A stretch of DNA of 64,000 nt from JASLDZ01 sp038226305 (GCA_038226305.1 JBBRQN010000003.1:124001-188000); one strand, 5' to 3'. Shown: positions 35,781 to 44,115, counted from the first letter of the stretch. Notes: generated by a model from the letters alone, not told the origin. Numbers and translations are program-made.

Positions 35781-36413
35781 GTGAGTGAGACCGTGAGCGA
35801 CGAAGACCATTTCAACTCCGAAGCCGACTTCGACGACGTGTCGGACCACGAGCCCGTCGAGGACGACGGCGACCTCATCAAGTCCCTGCGCGACGAGATC
35901 GTCTCCCTGAAGGACCAGGTGCTGCGCACCGCCGCCGCCGCCGAAAACACCAAGCGCAGGGCGGAGAAGGAGTCCAACGACGCCCGCGCCTTCGCCATCC
36001 AGCGCTTCGCCCGCGACATGCTGGACGCTGCCGACAACCTGTCGCGCGCCCTGCAGGCCGCTCCCAAGGGCTCGGAAGATCCGGCGGTGAAGAACCTCGT
36101 CACCGGAATCGACATGACCGAGAAGGCTCTGCAGACCGCTTTCGAGCGTAATGGCCTGAAGAAACTCAGCCCCGAGCGGGGTGCCCGCTTCGACCCCAAC
36201 TACCACCAGGCCATGATGGAACAGCCCGCCGACGGTGTGGCCCCGGGCTCCGTCGTGATGGTGATGCAGGACGGCTACGAGCTCTTCGGCCGTGTGGTGC
36301 GCCCGGCCCTGGTGGCCGTGTCGCCCAAGGTCAGCGTGGCCGCCGCGCCGAGTACAAATGGATACGCGGGTGCTGATGATAGCGCAGGCGGTTCGGTGGA
36401 CGCGAAGGCTTAA
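35781..36413 (+). CDS. grpE: Nucleotide exchange factor GrpE
   Basis: Nucleotide exchange factor for DnaK. The product has an acidic disordered start, a long coiled-coil helix (LIKSLRDEIVSLKDQVLRTAAAAENTKRRAEKE), FAIQRFARDMLDAADNLSRAL, then the beta-wing domain with FDPNYHQAMMEQP and GYELFGRVVRPALVAVS. The C-terminus is Gly/Ser-rich. Start is GTG at 35781 or GTG at 35793; both are plausible and no ATG fits. Cotranscribed with hrcA, so probably heat-inducible. Confidence 0.93.
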   Translation: MSETVSDEDHFNSEADFDDVSDHEPVEDDGDLIKSLRDEIVSLKDQVLRTAAAAENTKRRAEKESNDARAFAIQRFARDMLDAADNLSRALQAAPKGSEDPAVKNLVTGIDMTEKALQTAFERNGLKKLSPERGARFDPNYHQAMMEQPADGVAPGSVVMVMQDGYELFGRVVRPALVAVSPKVSVAAAPSTNGYAGADDSAGGSVDAKA

Positions 36414-36432
36414 GCTCCCTCTACCCGTCAGG

Positions 36433-36552
36433 TGAGAGGGAAAGGGCCCGCAGGGTGAAACCTCGTGGGAGGGGTGAGGGCTCCACCGTCGAGATCACAC
36501 GGCAAGCGTCCCTCACCCTCCCACCGCTGGTGCGGCGGGCCCCTCCCTCTCC
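36433..36552. repeat. Large imperfect inverted repeat (extragenic REP-like element)
   Basis: A left arm at about 36433-36480 (GAGAGGGAAAGGGCCCGC ... GTGAGGG) and a right arm at about 36510-36552 (CCCTCACC ... CTCCCTCTC) are imperfect reverse complements around a 30-bp centre. The sequence type is the GAGAGGG/GGGCCCGC element common between genes in Caulobacterales. It separates convergent grpE and queG and could act as a two-way terminator. The right arm encodes the last QueG residues. Confidence 0.65.
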
Positions 36553-37598
36553 CGCAGGCGGGAGAGGTGTAGAATCGCCCACTCCGCTGCATCTCTCACG
36601 ACCGGGTCGGCGTCGCCCAGCAGCGCCTTCGCACTCTCGGCCAACCTTGGGTCGCCGGAATTTCCGATGGCGTACAGCACGTTGCGCACGAACCTCGCCC
36701 GGCCGATGCGCTTGATGGGGTTCTTGCGGAACAGGTCGCGGAAGGCGGCGTCGTCCAGGGCGGCCAGGGTCTCCAGCGGGGGTGAGCGCAGGGCGTCCCG
36801 CGCGTGGAAGGCCTGCTCCTGCGCCACGGCGGCGAACTTGTTCCACGGGCAGGCGGCCAGGCAGTCGTCGCAGCCGTAGATGCGGTTGCCCATCGCGGCC
36901 CGGAACTCGTCCGGCCACGGCCCGGCGTGCTCGATGGTGAGGTAGGAGAGGCAGCGGCGCGCATCCAGCCGATAGGGCGCGGGGAAAGCCGCCGTGGGGC
37001 AGGCGTCGAGGCAGGCCGTGCATGAGGCGCAACGGTCTTCGCCGGGCGAATCGGGCTCCAGATCGAGGGTGGTCAGCACCACGCCGAGGAACAGCCAATT
37101 CCCCCATTCCCGGCTGAGGAGGTTGGTATGCTTGCCCTGCCAGCCCAGCCCGGCCCGCATCGCCAGGGGCTTCTCCATGAGGGGGGCGGTATCCACGAAC
37201 ACCTTGACCTCGCAGCCGTGTTCCGCGGCGATGGACCGGGCCAGGGCCTTAAGGCGCGTCTTGATCACCTCGTGATAGTCGTCGCCTTGGGCATAGACGC
37301 TGATCGCCCCGTGCGACGGTTCGGCCTGCGCCTCACGGGGATCGCGGTCGGGGCCATAGTTCACCGCCAGCACCACGGCGGAGAGCGCGTCCGGCCACAT
37401 GGCGGTGGGGTGGGCGCGGCGTTCGGCGGTCTCGGCCATCCAGCCCATGTCGCCGTGCAGACCTTCAGCCACGAAGGCCTTCAGCCGGTCGGAGGCAGGC
37501 CAGGCGTCGGTGGCGCTGGCAAATCCGCATGCATCGAAGCTCAGCGCGAGGGCCCGCTCACGGATGCGGGCTTTCAGGTCTGAAGCGTCGGGTTGCAC
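36513..37598 (-). CDS. queG: Epoxyqueuosine reductase
   Basis: Cobalamin- and Fe-S-dependent reductase that turns epoxyqueuosine into queuosine in tRNA. The 361-residue product has the DUF1730 part (YDYHEVIKTRLKAL-type YAQGDDYHEVIKTRL, VFVDTAPLMEKPLAMRAGLGWQGKHTNLLS) and two 4Fe-4S motifs, CASCTACLDACPT and YGCDDCLAACPWNK, with a C-terminal HEAT-like part (RFVRNVLYAIGNSGDPRL). The final residues (REREGPAAPAVGG) are encoded by a repeat arm. GTG start at 37596-37598. Upstream of it on the same strand is the FzlA gene. Confidence 0.93.
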   Translation of the reverse strand: MQPDASDLKARIRERALALSFDACGFASATDAWPASDRLKAFVAEGLHGDMGWMAETAERRAHPTAMWPDALSAVVLAVNYGPDRDPREAQAEPSHGAISVYAQGDDYHEVIKTRLKALARSIAAEHGCEVKVFVDTAPLMEKPLAMRAGLGWQGKHTNLLSREWGNWLFLGVVLTTLDLEPDSPGEDRCASCTACLDACPTAAFPAPYRLDARRCLSYLTIEHAGPWPDEFRAAMGNRIYGCDDCLAACPWNKFAAVAQEQAFHARDALRSPPLETLAALDDAAFRDLFRKNPIKRIGRARFVRNVLYAIGNSGDPRLAESAKALLGDADPVVRDAAEWAILHLSRLREREGPAAPAVGG

Positions 37599-37654
37599 GG
37601 GTCACCCAAGGCGCGAGCGTCGCCGCAAGTCCAGCCTCAGCCGGTGATGGACCT

Positions 37655-38341
37655 TCAGAAGTCGAGGTCGTCGTAGTGCGAGGCCGGGGGCAGGCCCGGC
37701 AGGCGATCCGCCAGAAGCGGCCTGAACCCAGGGCGCGACTTCAGGCGCACGTACCAGGTCTTGGTGAGGCGAAAATCCTTCCACGGAACCTCGCCCAGGT
37801 AGTCGATCACGCTGAGGTGCGCCGCCGCCGCGATGTCGCCCAAGGACAGGGCACCCCCCGCCAGCCAGTCGCGCTCGGCCAAGAGGCCCTCCAGCGTGGT
37901 CATGTGGGCGCGCAGGGCGTCGCGACCCGCGCGCAGGTTGGCGAGATCGGGCGCGCCCAGGCCGAACAGCCGCTTCTCCATCTTCTCGTGAAGAAGGAAG
38001 CTGTTGACCTCGTTATGGAATTTCCGATCGAACCATTCCAGAAGCCGCCTCACCTCCGCCCGCCCGGCCGCGTCGATGGGCAGAAGCGGAACTTCGGGCC
38101 GACGCTCCTCCAGGTGCTCCAGCACGCCCCGGATCTCGCAGACGACCAGCCGCTCCTCGCCCCGAAGGTCGATCAGCACGGGGGTCATGCCCGAGGGGTT
38201 GAGCGCCTGCAGCGTCTCCGGCCGTTCCCAGTAGCGTTCGACCCGCTCCACGAAGGGCAGTCGCTTCTCGCCCAGCGCCAGGCGGGCCTGGCGGGAAAAC
38301 GGATCGAGCGGGAAGTGATGAAGGACGAGGTCGGTGGCCAT
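37655..38341 (-). CDS. fzlA: GST-fold protein, probable FtsZ-binding protein FzlA
   Basis: Glutathione-S-transferase fold, 228 residues. FzlA in Caulobacter binds FtsZ filaments and is needed for division. The sequence shows LHHFPLDPFSRQARLALGEKRLPF (thioredoxin-like part), PEVPLLPIDAAGRAEVRRLLEWFDRKF, then LAGGALSLGDIAAAAHLSVIDYLGEVPW and the C-terminal WYVRLKSRPGFRPLLADRLPGLPPASHYDDLDF, a tail I recognise from annotated FzlA proteins. ATG at 38339-38341. A plain GST is the alternative, but the charged C-terminal tail favours FzlA. A near-CtrA box lies 50 bp upstream. Confidence 0.8.
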   Translation of the reverse strand: MATDLVLHHFPLDPFSRQARLALGEKRLPFVERVERYWERPETLQALNPSGMTPVLIDLRGEERLVVCEIRGVLEHLEERRPEVPLLPIDAAGRAEVRRLLEWFDRKFHNEVNSFLLHEKMEKRLFGLGAPDLANLRAGRDALRAHMTTLEGLLAERDWLAGGALSLGDIAAAAHLSVIDYLGEVPWKDFRLTKTWYVRLKSRPGFRPLLADRLPGLPPASHYDDLDF

Positions 38342-38663
38342 TTGGGCTTGAGGCTGCGGAAGGCGACCGGCGACTTGTGCGCTTCGGGTCTTAACGCCCG
38401 GTTCACCACCCTTTGTCCTCCGAACAGCGGGGAGGCCGCTGGGAAACGAGGCGCCGCGGGCCACCACACTTCCTTGTGATCGGCATCGTCTGGCGTCCGC
38501 CGCAATCGGGGTCTTAGCTCAGGGGTCCGGGCAGGCGAGGATCGCTTCGCCCGGCACGAGGGAGGGCCGAACCATCAATTCGAGGGCGCGTTCCTCCACC
38601 CCAACCCGGCCATCCCTGCGCCCGCCAATCCGGTTGCAGAGGCCGATGCCACGGAGTTTGCCC
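38342..38663. other. Divergent intergenic region between fzlA and hpf
   Basis: 322 bp with no convincing gene. It should contain promoters for both genes. The only recognisable element is a near-CtrA box at 38391-38405; no clear -10/-35 pair or terminator was found. Confidence 0.55.
38391..38405. promoter_or_regulatory. Near-CtrA box upstream of fzlA
   Basis: TTAACGCCCGGTTCA: TTAA-N7-TTCA, one mismatch from the TTAA-N7-TTAA CtrA site, 50 bp upstream of the fzlA start. A single mismatch in a GC-rich genome is suggestive only. Confidence 0.35.
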
Positions 38664-39392
38664 ATGTCTGCTGCCGCCAAGGCCGCCCCCGCCTTCGCCC
38701 CCTCGGGGCAGGGCTCGATGCACATCACGGTTTCCGGCAAGCACATGGACGTGGGCGACGCCCTCCGAAGCCGGATCACCGACGAGCTTCAGGCCGGGGT
38801 GGGCAAGTATTTCGACGAGGCCCGGGGCAATGCAGGCGGCGAGGCCGATGTGTTCATCGGCAAGGAAGGCCATTCGATCTGCGTCGATCTCGTGGTGCGC
38901 CTGCCGTCCGGCCAGCGGCTGGTGGCGCAGGGGATGGGCGGCGACGCCCACGCCGCCTTCGATGCGGCCCTGATCAAGGTCGAGACCCGCATCCGCCGCT
39001 ACAAGCGTCGCCTGGTGAACCACCACGCCCACGGGGGTCCGGCTTCGAAACAGGAGAGCATGTCGCTGGTGGTGTTCTCAGCGCCCGACGATGCGGACGA
39101 CCTGGGCGACGACGAATACGGCTACGACGGCTCGGCCGGTGCCGGAAAACCGGGCGCCGCCATCATCGCGGAGTCGCAATCCGAGCTTAAGACCATGACC
39201 GTGTCGATGGCGGTGATGGAACTCGACTTGACCGAGGCCCCTGTCGTCATGTTCAGGAACGCCGCTCACGGGGGACTGTCCGTGGTCTACCGCCGACCCG
39301 ACCAGAACATCGGCTGGATCGATCCGCAGCGCACGGTCGTTACCGCCGCTGCGACGCCCCTGAAGCCCAATGCCGCGCGACCCGGAGCCTGA
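38664..39392 (+). CDS. hpf: Ribosome hibernation promoting factor (long form)
   Basis: Dimerises and inactivates 70S ribosomes in slow growth. The N-terminal S30AE domain reads MHITVSGKHMDVGDALRSRITDEL ... VETRIRRYKRRLVNHH; the C-terminal dimerisation domain reads MSMAVMELDLTEAPVVMFRNAAHGGLSVVYRRPDQNIGWIDP, giving the long HPF (about 242 residues). ATG at 38664 has GGAG 7 bp upstream; ATG at 38718, directly at the S30AE domain, is an alternative. It is followed 9 bp later by ptsN, as in many alphaproteobacteria, but rpoN is missing upstream. Confidence 0.92.
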   Translation: MSAAAKAAPAFAPSGQGSMHITVSGKHMDVGDALRSRITDELQAGVGKYFDEARGNAGGEADVFIGKEGHSICVDLVVRLPSGQRLVAQGMGGDAHAAFDAALIKVETRIRRYKRRLVNHHAHGGPASKQESMSLVVFSAPDDADDLGDDEYGYDGSAGAGKPGAAIIAESQSELKTMTVSMAVMELDLTEAPVVMFRNAAHGGLSVVYRRPDQNIGWIDPQRTVVTAAATPLKPNAARPGA

Positions 39393-39401
39393 CCCTCGTT
39401 G

Positions 39402-39884
39402 ATGACCGACCTTAGTCAGTGGCTCGATCGGGACGGGGTGATCGATCACCCCGGTGCCGAAACCGAGCGTTCGGCACTCAGCGCGGTGGCCGAGGCGGCG
39501 GCGCGCCGCTTCGGCCTTCCCGCCGCTGACATCCTCGACAGGCTCGTGGCGCGTGAAGCGCAGGGCTCCACCGGCGTGGGCCGGGGCGTGGCCGTGCCCC
39601 ACGCCGCCGTGCCGGGGCTGGACCGGATGCGCGCCGTGTTCGTGCGGCTGAAGACCCCCGTGGCCTTCGGGGCTGTGGACGACGAGCCGGTGGACCTGTT
39701 GTTCGCCCTGTTCGCCCCCACCGGCGGCGAGGATGCGGCCCCCGCAGCCGAGCACCTTCGGGCGTTGGCCAAGGTCTCTCGCCTGTTGCGGGGGAGCGAG
39801 ACGCGCGAGCTGCTGCGGCAGGCCCGCTCCGCCGACGCCGTCTACGCCATCCTGACGCAGCCGGCGGCCGCCACCGCGGCCTGA
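39402..39884 (+). CDS. ptsN: PTS IIA-Ntr component
   Basis: EIIA-Ntr of the nitrogen phosphotransferase system; a regulatory phosphoprotein. The 160-residue product has GSTGVGRGVAVPHAAVPGLDRM, whose His is the phosphorylation site, then FGAVDDEPVDLLFALFAPTG and LRALAKVSRLLR. ATG at 39402. Cotranscribed with hpf. No other Ntr-PTS gene is in the window. Confidence 0.94.
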   Translation: MTDLSQWLDRDGVIDHPGAETERSALSAVAEAAARRFGLPAADILDRLVAREAQGSTGVGRGVAVPHAAVPGLDRMRAVFVRLKTPVAFGAVDDEPVDLLFALFAPTGGEDAAPAAEHLRALAKVSRLLRGSETRELLRQARSADAVYAILTQPAAATAA

Positions 39885-39973
39885 GCCGCTCGCCCCGGGC
39901 GCGCTTCGGCTGGCCCCGACGGGCGGGCCGCGCTATGCACCGGCCCTCACGCTTCTGTGATGACGAGGACCGA

Positions 39974-40990
39974 ATGAACCTGGCGGGCTTGAACGCGGTG
40001 GCCGAGAAACTGGTCGCCCCCGGTCGCGGCGTTCTGGCGGCGGACGAATCCTCCGGCACGATCAAGAAGCGGTTCGACGCCATCGGCGTCGAGTCCACCG
40101 AGGAGAACCGCCGCGACTATCGCGAGATGCTGTTCCGCTCGGCCGGCATGCAGTTCATCTCCGGCGTCATCCTCTACGACGAGACCATCTGGCAGGACGC
40201 CGCCGACGGCACGCCCCTGGTCGACCTGATCACCGCGGCGGGCGGCGTTCCCGGCATCAAGGTGGACGAGGGCGTGCAGGGCCTGCCGCACTTCCCCGGC
40301 GAGACCATCACCGTCGGCCTCGACCGCCTGGCCTCGCGCCTCGCCAAGTACCACGAGAAGGGCGCCCGCTTCGCCAAGTGGCGCGCCGTGATCGATATCG
40401 CTGACGGCGTTCCCACCCAGGGCGCGATCCTCGCCAACGCCCAGGCGCTGGCCCGCTACGCCGCCCTCTGCCAGGAGGCCGACATCGTGCCGATCGTCGA
40501 GCCCGAGGTCTTGATGGACGGTGCCCACTCCATCGACCGCTGCGACGAGGTCACCCGCGCGGTGCTGAAGGCCACCTTCGATGCCCTGCACGATGCTCGA
40601 GTGCCGCTGGAAGGCATCGTCCTGAAGCCCAACATGGTTATCTGCGGCAAGGGCTGCCCCAAGGGTTCCACCGTCGAGCAGGTGGCCACCCGCACCATCG
40701 CCTGCCTCAAGGCCACCGTGCCCAGCGCCGTGCCCGGCATCGCCTACCTCTCGGGCGGGCAGGCCGACGAGGAGGCCACCGCGCACCTCGATGCCATGAA
40801 CCGCATCGGCGGCTTCCCCTGGAAGATGACCTTCTCCTACGGCCGCGCCCTGCAGGCGGCCCCGCAGAAGGCCTGGAGCGGCAAGGCGGAGAACGTGCCC
40901 GCCGGCCAGGCCGCCTTCACCCACCGCGCCCGCATGAACGCCCTCGCCTCGAAGGGCCAATGGGAAGCCTCGCTGGAAAAGGCGGGCTGA
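39974..40990 (+). CDS. Fructose-bisphosphate aldolase, class I
   Basis: Cleaves fructose-1,6-bisphosphate by a Schiff-base mechanism. The 338-residue product has VAPGRGVLAADESSGTIKKRF, KVDEGVQGLPHFPGET, ARFAKWRAVIDI, PIVEPEVLMDGAHSIDRC, GIVLKPNMVICGKG (Schiff-base Lys), GIAYLSGGQADEEAT and FSYGRALQAAPQKAWSGK. This is the eukaryote-like class I type (fbaB-type genes differ), found in some alphaproteobacteria. ATG at 39974. The 2OG oxygenase gene follows after 3 bp. Confidence 0.95.
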   Translation: MNLAGLNAVAEKLVAPGRGVLAADESSGTIKKRFDAIGVESTEENRRDYREMLFRSAGMQFISGVILYDETIWQDAADGTPLVDLITAAGGVPGIKVDEGVQGLPHFPGETITVGLDRLASRLAKYHEKGARFAKWRAVIDIADGVPTQGAILANAQALARYAALCQEADIVPIVEPEVLMDGAHSIDRCDEVTRAVLKATFDALHDARVPLEGIVLKPNMVICGKGCPKGSTVEQVATRTIACLKATVPSAVPGIAYLSGGQADEEATAHLDAMNRIGGFPWKMTFSYGRALQAAPQKAWSGKAENVPAGQAAFTHRARMNALASKGQWEASLEKAG

Positions 40991-40993
40991 GCC

Positions 40994-41641
40994 TTGGGGA
41001 AGGCGCCCGCGACAGGCGTGGCGCGCTCCCTCTTCCACACCCTCGTCCACGAAGGGTCGCTGGCCGCGGAGCCTGACTTTGCAGGCTTCAACGCTGAGCT
41101 GGAGGCCGCGTGTCGGTCGCTGGCGGTGGAGGATCGGGGGGGGCGTGAGTGGTGCAAGGCCAACGGCTATGGCGGCTACACCTCCTACGCCTCGCTGGAC
41201 GACCTGGCCCGGCGGATGAGCGTGTTCGACGATCTGCGGCGGCGCCTGGACAGGCGGGTGGCCGCGTTCGCCACCGAGCTCGCGTTCGACCTCAAGGGGC
41301 GGCGGCTGAAGCTGGATTCTCTGTGGGTGAACGTTCTCAAGCCGGGAGCGGCACACTCAGGCCACATCCACCCGCACAGCGCCATCTCTGGCACGGTCTA
41401 TGTGGCCACCCCGCCGGGGGCCGGAGGGCTTCGGCTGGAAGACCCGCGCCTGTCGGCCATGATGGCGGCCCCCCGTCGCCGGGCGGATGCGCCGGAGCCG
41501 CTCAGGCCCTTCGTGACCCTCACCCCCGCGCCGGGTTCAGTGTTCCTGTGGGAGAGCTGGCTGCGTCACGAGGTGATCGCCTCCACCGGCCCGCGTTCCG
41601 CTGGCACCGAGCGCATCTCCATCAGCTTCAACTACGCCTGA
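40994..41641 (+). CDS. Putative 2OG-Fe(II) oxygenase (TIGR02466-like)
   Basis: Probable non-haem iron oxygenase with a jelly-roll fold; substrate unknown. LDSLWVNVLKPGAAHSGHIHPHSAISGTVYVATPPGAGGL holds HxH-type iron ligands, FVTLTPAPGSVFLWESWLRHEVIAS gives the distal His, and GTERISISFNYA closes with the Arg-x-Ser 2OG-binding pattern. Start is TTG at 40994, 3 bp after the aldolase stop; there is no ATG before residue 75. Probably cotranscribed with the aldolase. Confidence 0.8.
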   Translation: MGKAPATGVARSLFHTLVHEGSLAAEPDFAGFNAELEAACRSLAVEDRGGREWCKANGYGGYTSYASLDDLARRMSVFDDLRRRLDRRVAAFATELAFDLKGRRLKLDSLWVNVLKPGAAHSGHIHPHSAISGTVYVATPPGAGGLRLEDPRLSAMMAAPRRRADAPEPLRPFVTLTPAPGSVFLWESWLRHEVIASTGPRSAGTERISISFNYA

Positions 41642-41689
41642 CCCTGCCGCGACTGGACCGGCGGGCCTGCCGGGGGCATGGAGGCGCGC

Positions 41690-42946
41690 ATGGTGGATGA
41701 ACCGGTGCAGGATGCAGTGATCGCGGGCGCGGGCGTGGTCGGCGCGACCCTCGCCCTGGCGCTAGCCCGCGGCGGCATGGCCGTCTGCGTAGTGGACGCC
41801 GCCCCCCTGCCGGATGCGCCCACCCCCTTCGACGGACGGACCACGGCAGTGGCGGCCGCTCCCTGGCGGATGCTGTCGGCGCTGGGGCTCGTCGCGGCTC
41901 TCGCGCCGCATGCGCAGCCGATCACCCGGATGGCCGTGACCGATGGCCCGGCCCCCGGTGCCAGCTCACGCCCTCACGACGCCGCCGCCCTGGTCTTCGA
42001 CGCCGCCGATGCGGGCAGCGACGAGCCCCTCGGCTGGATGGTCGAGACCCGGCACCTGCGCCTGGCCCTCACCCGGGCCCTGCATGAGGCGGGCGTGACC
42101 GTTGCGGCGCCCGGCGCCGTGGCGGACGTCGAGGCGGATGGCCGGGTCGCGACGCTGGTTTTGGCGGACGGGCGGCGGCTCGCCGCGCCGCTCCTGGTGG
42201 GGGCCGAGGGCCGCCACTCGCCGGTGCGCAAGGCCGTGGGCGTCGGCGTCACCGGCTGGGACTATGGGCGCTCGGGGGTCGTTGCCACGGTTCGGCTGGA
42301 GCGGCCGCATCGGGGCGTCGCTTTCCAGCACTTCCTGCCGGGCGGGCCGCTGGCGGTTCTGCCCCTCACCGACGACGAGGACGGCCGCCCCCGCGCCAGC
42401 GTGGTGTGGACCGAGCGGCCCGCCGCCGCCGCCGACCTCGCCAGCGCCTCGGATGCCGCCTTCGCCTCTATCTTCCGCCGCCGGTTCGGCGACATCCTGG
42501 GCGCGGCCGAGCCCTTCGGCCCCCGCTTCGCGCACCCCCTGTCGCTGCAGCTGGCTGACCGGATGATCGCCCCGCGCACGGCGCTGGCGGGCGATGCGGC
42601 ACAGGTGATCCACCCCCTCGCAGGGCAGGGCCTGAACCTCGGGCTGAAAGACGTGGCCGCCCTGGCCGAGGTGGTGATCGAGGCGCGGCGCCTGGGCGAG
42701 GACTGGGGCGCCCTGGCCGTGCTGGAGCGCTACGCCCGCTGGCGTCGGTTCGACCGCATGGGCGTGGCCGCCGCCACCGACGCCCTGCACCGCCTCTACG
42801 CGCTGGAGGGACCGGGCGCCCGGCTGCTGCGCGGCCTGGGCGTGGCCGCCGTGAGCGCCAGCGCCCCCGTGAAGCGCTGGCTGGCGCAGGAAGCCTCCGG
42901 TGCCTCCGGCGACCCGCCCCGGCTGCTGATGGGGCTGCCGGTCTAG
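41690..42946 (+). CDS. UbiH/COQ6-type FAD-dependent ubiquinone hydroxylase
   Basis: Flavin monooxygenase of the ubiquinone-hydroxylase family. The FAD motif is DAVIAGAGVVGATLALALARGGMAV, the middle motif LLVGAEGRHSPVRKAVG, and the second FAD motif ALAGDAAQVIHPLAGQGLNLGLKDVAALAEVV, which is characteristic of UbiH/UbiF/COQ6. Which ring position it hydroxylates cannot be told from sequence. ATG at 41690 is preferred (GGAGG 5 bp before); ATG at 41678 is possible. Its TAG stop shares CTAG with the hemW stop on the other strand. Confidence 0.88.
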   Translation: MVDEPVQDAVIAGAGVVGATLALALARGGMAVCVVDAAPLPDAPTPFDGRTTAVAAAPWRMLSALGLVAALAPHAQPITRMAVTDGPAPGASSRPHDAAALVFDAADAGSDEPLGWMVETRHLRLALTRALHEAGVTVAAPGAVADVEADGRVATLVLADGRRLAAPLLVGAEGRHSPVRKAVGVGVTGWDYGRSGVVATVRLERPHRGVAFQHFLPGGPLAVLPLTDDEDGRPRASVVWTERPAAAADLASASDAAFASIFRRRFGDILGAAEPFGPRFAHPLSLQLADRMIAPRTALAGDAAQVIHPLAGQGLNLGLKDVAALAEVVIEARRLGEDWGALAVLERYARWRRFDRMGVAAATDALHRLYALEGPGARLLRGLGVAAVSASAPVKRWLAQEASGASGDPPRLLMGLPV

Positions 42947-44115
42947 GTCTGCTCCGCGAGCATGGCCGTGACGCGGTCGAGGAGAAGCCGCCCCTGGGGC
43001 GTGGCGCGCAGGCGGCCGCCGATCTGCGCGACCATGCCCTGTTCCACGAGCTCTGGCAGGCGCGACAGCGGCAGGGGGGCGAGGTCGGTGAGGGCCACGC
43101 CCTCGTCGATGCGCAGTCCCATCAGGAGGCGCTCCTCCGCCCGCTCGCGGGGCGTCAGGGTCTCGCGGTCGGCCCAGCCGATGCCGGTCTCGGCCACAGC
43201 GGCCACGTAGTCGGCGATGCGGCGGTGGGCGAGGGTGGCGGTTCGTGCCCCATCCTGCGTCAGCCGCCCGTGGGCGCCGGGGCCGGCCCCCACATAGTCC
43301 TCCCCCCGCCAGGCCACGAGGTTGTGGCCGGAGCGGGCGGCGTCCCCCCGGGCGTGGTTCGACACCTCGTAGGCCTCGAAGCCGAGGCGTTGCAGCGTGG
43401 CCTGGGTCTCGTCGTAGAGGTCGGCGGCGGGGTCTGGGCCGGGGGGAGCGAGCGTGCCCCGGCGCACGGCACGGTCGAAGGCCGTGCCCCGCTCGATGGT
43501 GAGCTGGTAGGGCGACAGGTGCTCAGCCCCGAAGCCCGCCGCCTCTTCCAGCGTGCGCCGCCAGGCCTGCGGCGTCTGGCCGGGAAGGGCGTAGATCAGG
43601 TCGAGCGACAGGCGCGGGAACAGTCGCCTCGCCACCGCCAGCGCCCGCTTCGCCTGCGCGGCGTCGTGGTTGCGGCCCAGGAGCGCGAGCGAGGTGTCGT
43701 CCAGCGCCTGAACACCCAGGGAGAGGCGGTTCACGCCGGCGTGGGCGAAGGCCGCGAACCGGTCGGCCTCGGCATCGGTCGGGTTGGCCTCCAGCGTCAC
43801 CTCGAGGGGGCCGTCGCTGGCCCACAGGTGCCGGGCCTGGGCGACGATGTCGGCCGCGAAGGCGGGGTCCATGAGGGAGGGCGTGCCGCCCCCCAGGAAG
43901 ATCGACACCAGCCGGTGATGCGGGGTCAGCGCTGCGTGGGCGGCCAGGTCGGCCACGATGGCGCTGGCGAGCGATGCGGCCTCATCTCCCCGCCCCCGGT
44001 CGCGCACCACGTTGAAGTCGCAGTAGGGGCAGATGCGGGCGCAATAGGGCCAGTGGACGTAGACGCCGAGGGCGGGGGCTGGGGCCGGGGGCCCGGCCTG
44101 GGGCTCGCCGCTCAG
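42943..44115 (-). CDS. hemW: Radical SAM haem chaperone HemW (CTG start likely)
   Basis: HemW is a radical-SAM family haem chaperone, once called oxygen-independent coproporphyrinogen oxidase-like. The CxxxCxxC motif is GVYVHWPYCARICPYCDFN, FLGGGTPSLM follows, and LGVQALDDTSLALLGRNHDAAQ, LSLDLIYALPGQTPQAW and the HemW C-terminal domain complete it. The cluster motif lies upstream of the first ATG/GTG/TTG in frame; the only reasonable start is CTG at 44113-44115, sharing CTGA with the rdgB stop. That gives 390 residues, about the family length. Confidence 0.88.
   Translation of the reverse strand: MSGEPQAGPPAPAPALGVYVHWPYCARICPYCDFNVVRDRGRGDEAASLASAIVADLAAHAALTPHHRLVSIFLGGGTPSLMDPAFAADIVAQARHLWASDGPLEVTLEANPTDAEADRFAAFAHAGVNRLSLGVQALDDTSLALLGRNHDAAQAKRALAVARRLFPRLSLDLIYALPGQTPQAWRRTLEEAAGFGAEHLSPYQLTIERGTAFDRAVRRGTLAPPGPDPAADLYDETQATLQRLGFEAYEVSNHARGDAARSGHNLVAWRGEDYVGAGPGAHGRLTQDGARTATLAHRRIADYVAAVAETGIGWADRETLTPRERAEERLLMGLRIDEGVALTDLAPLPLSRLPELVEQGMVAQIGGRLRATPQGRLLLDRVTAMLAEQT

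Noticed and set aside
42943..44010. hemW as an N-terminally truncated pseudogene
   Set aside because: The cluster motif is intact in frame upstream; only the start codon is unusual.
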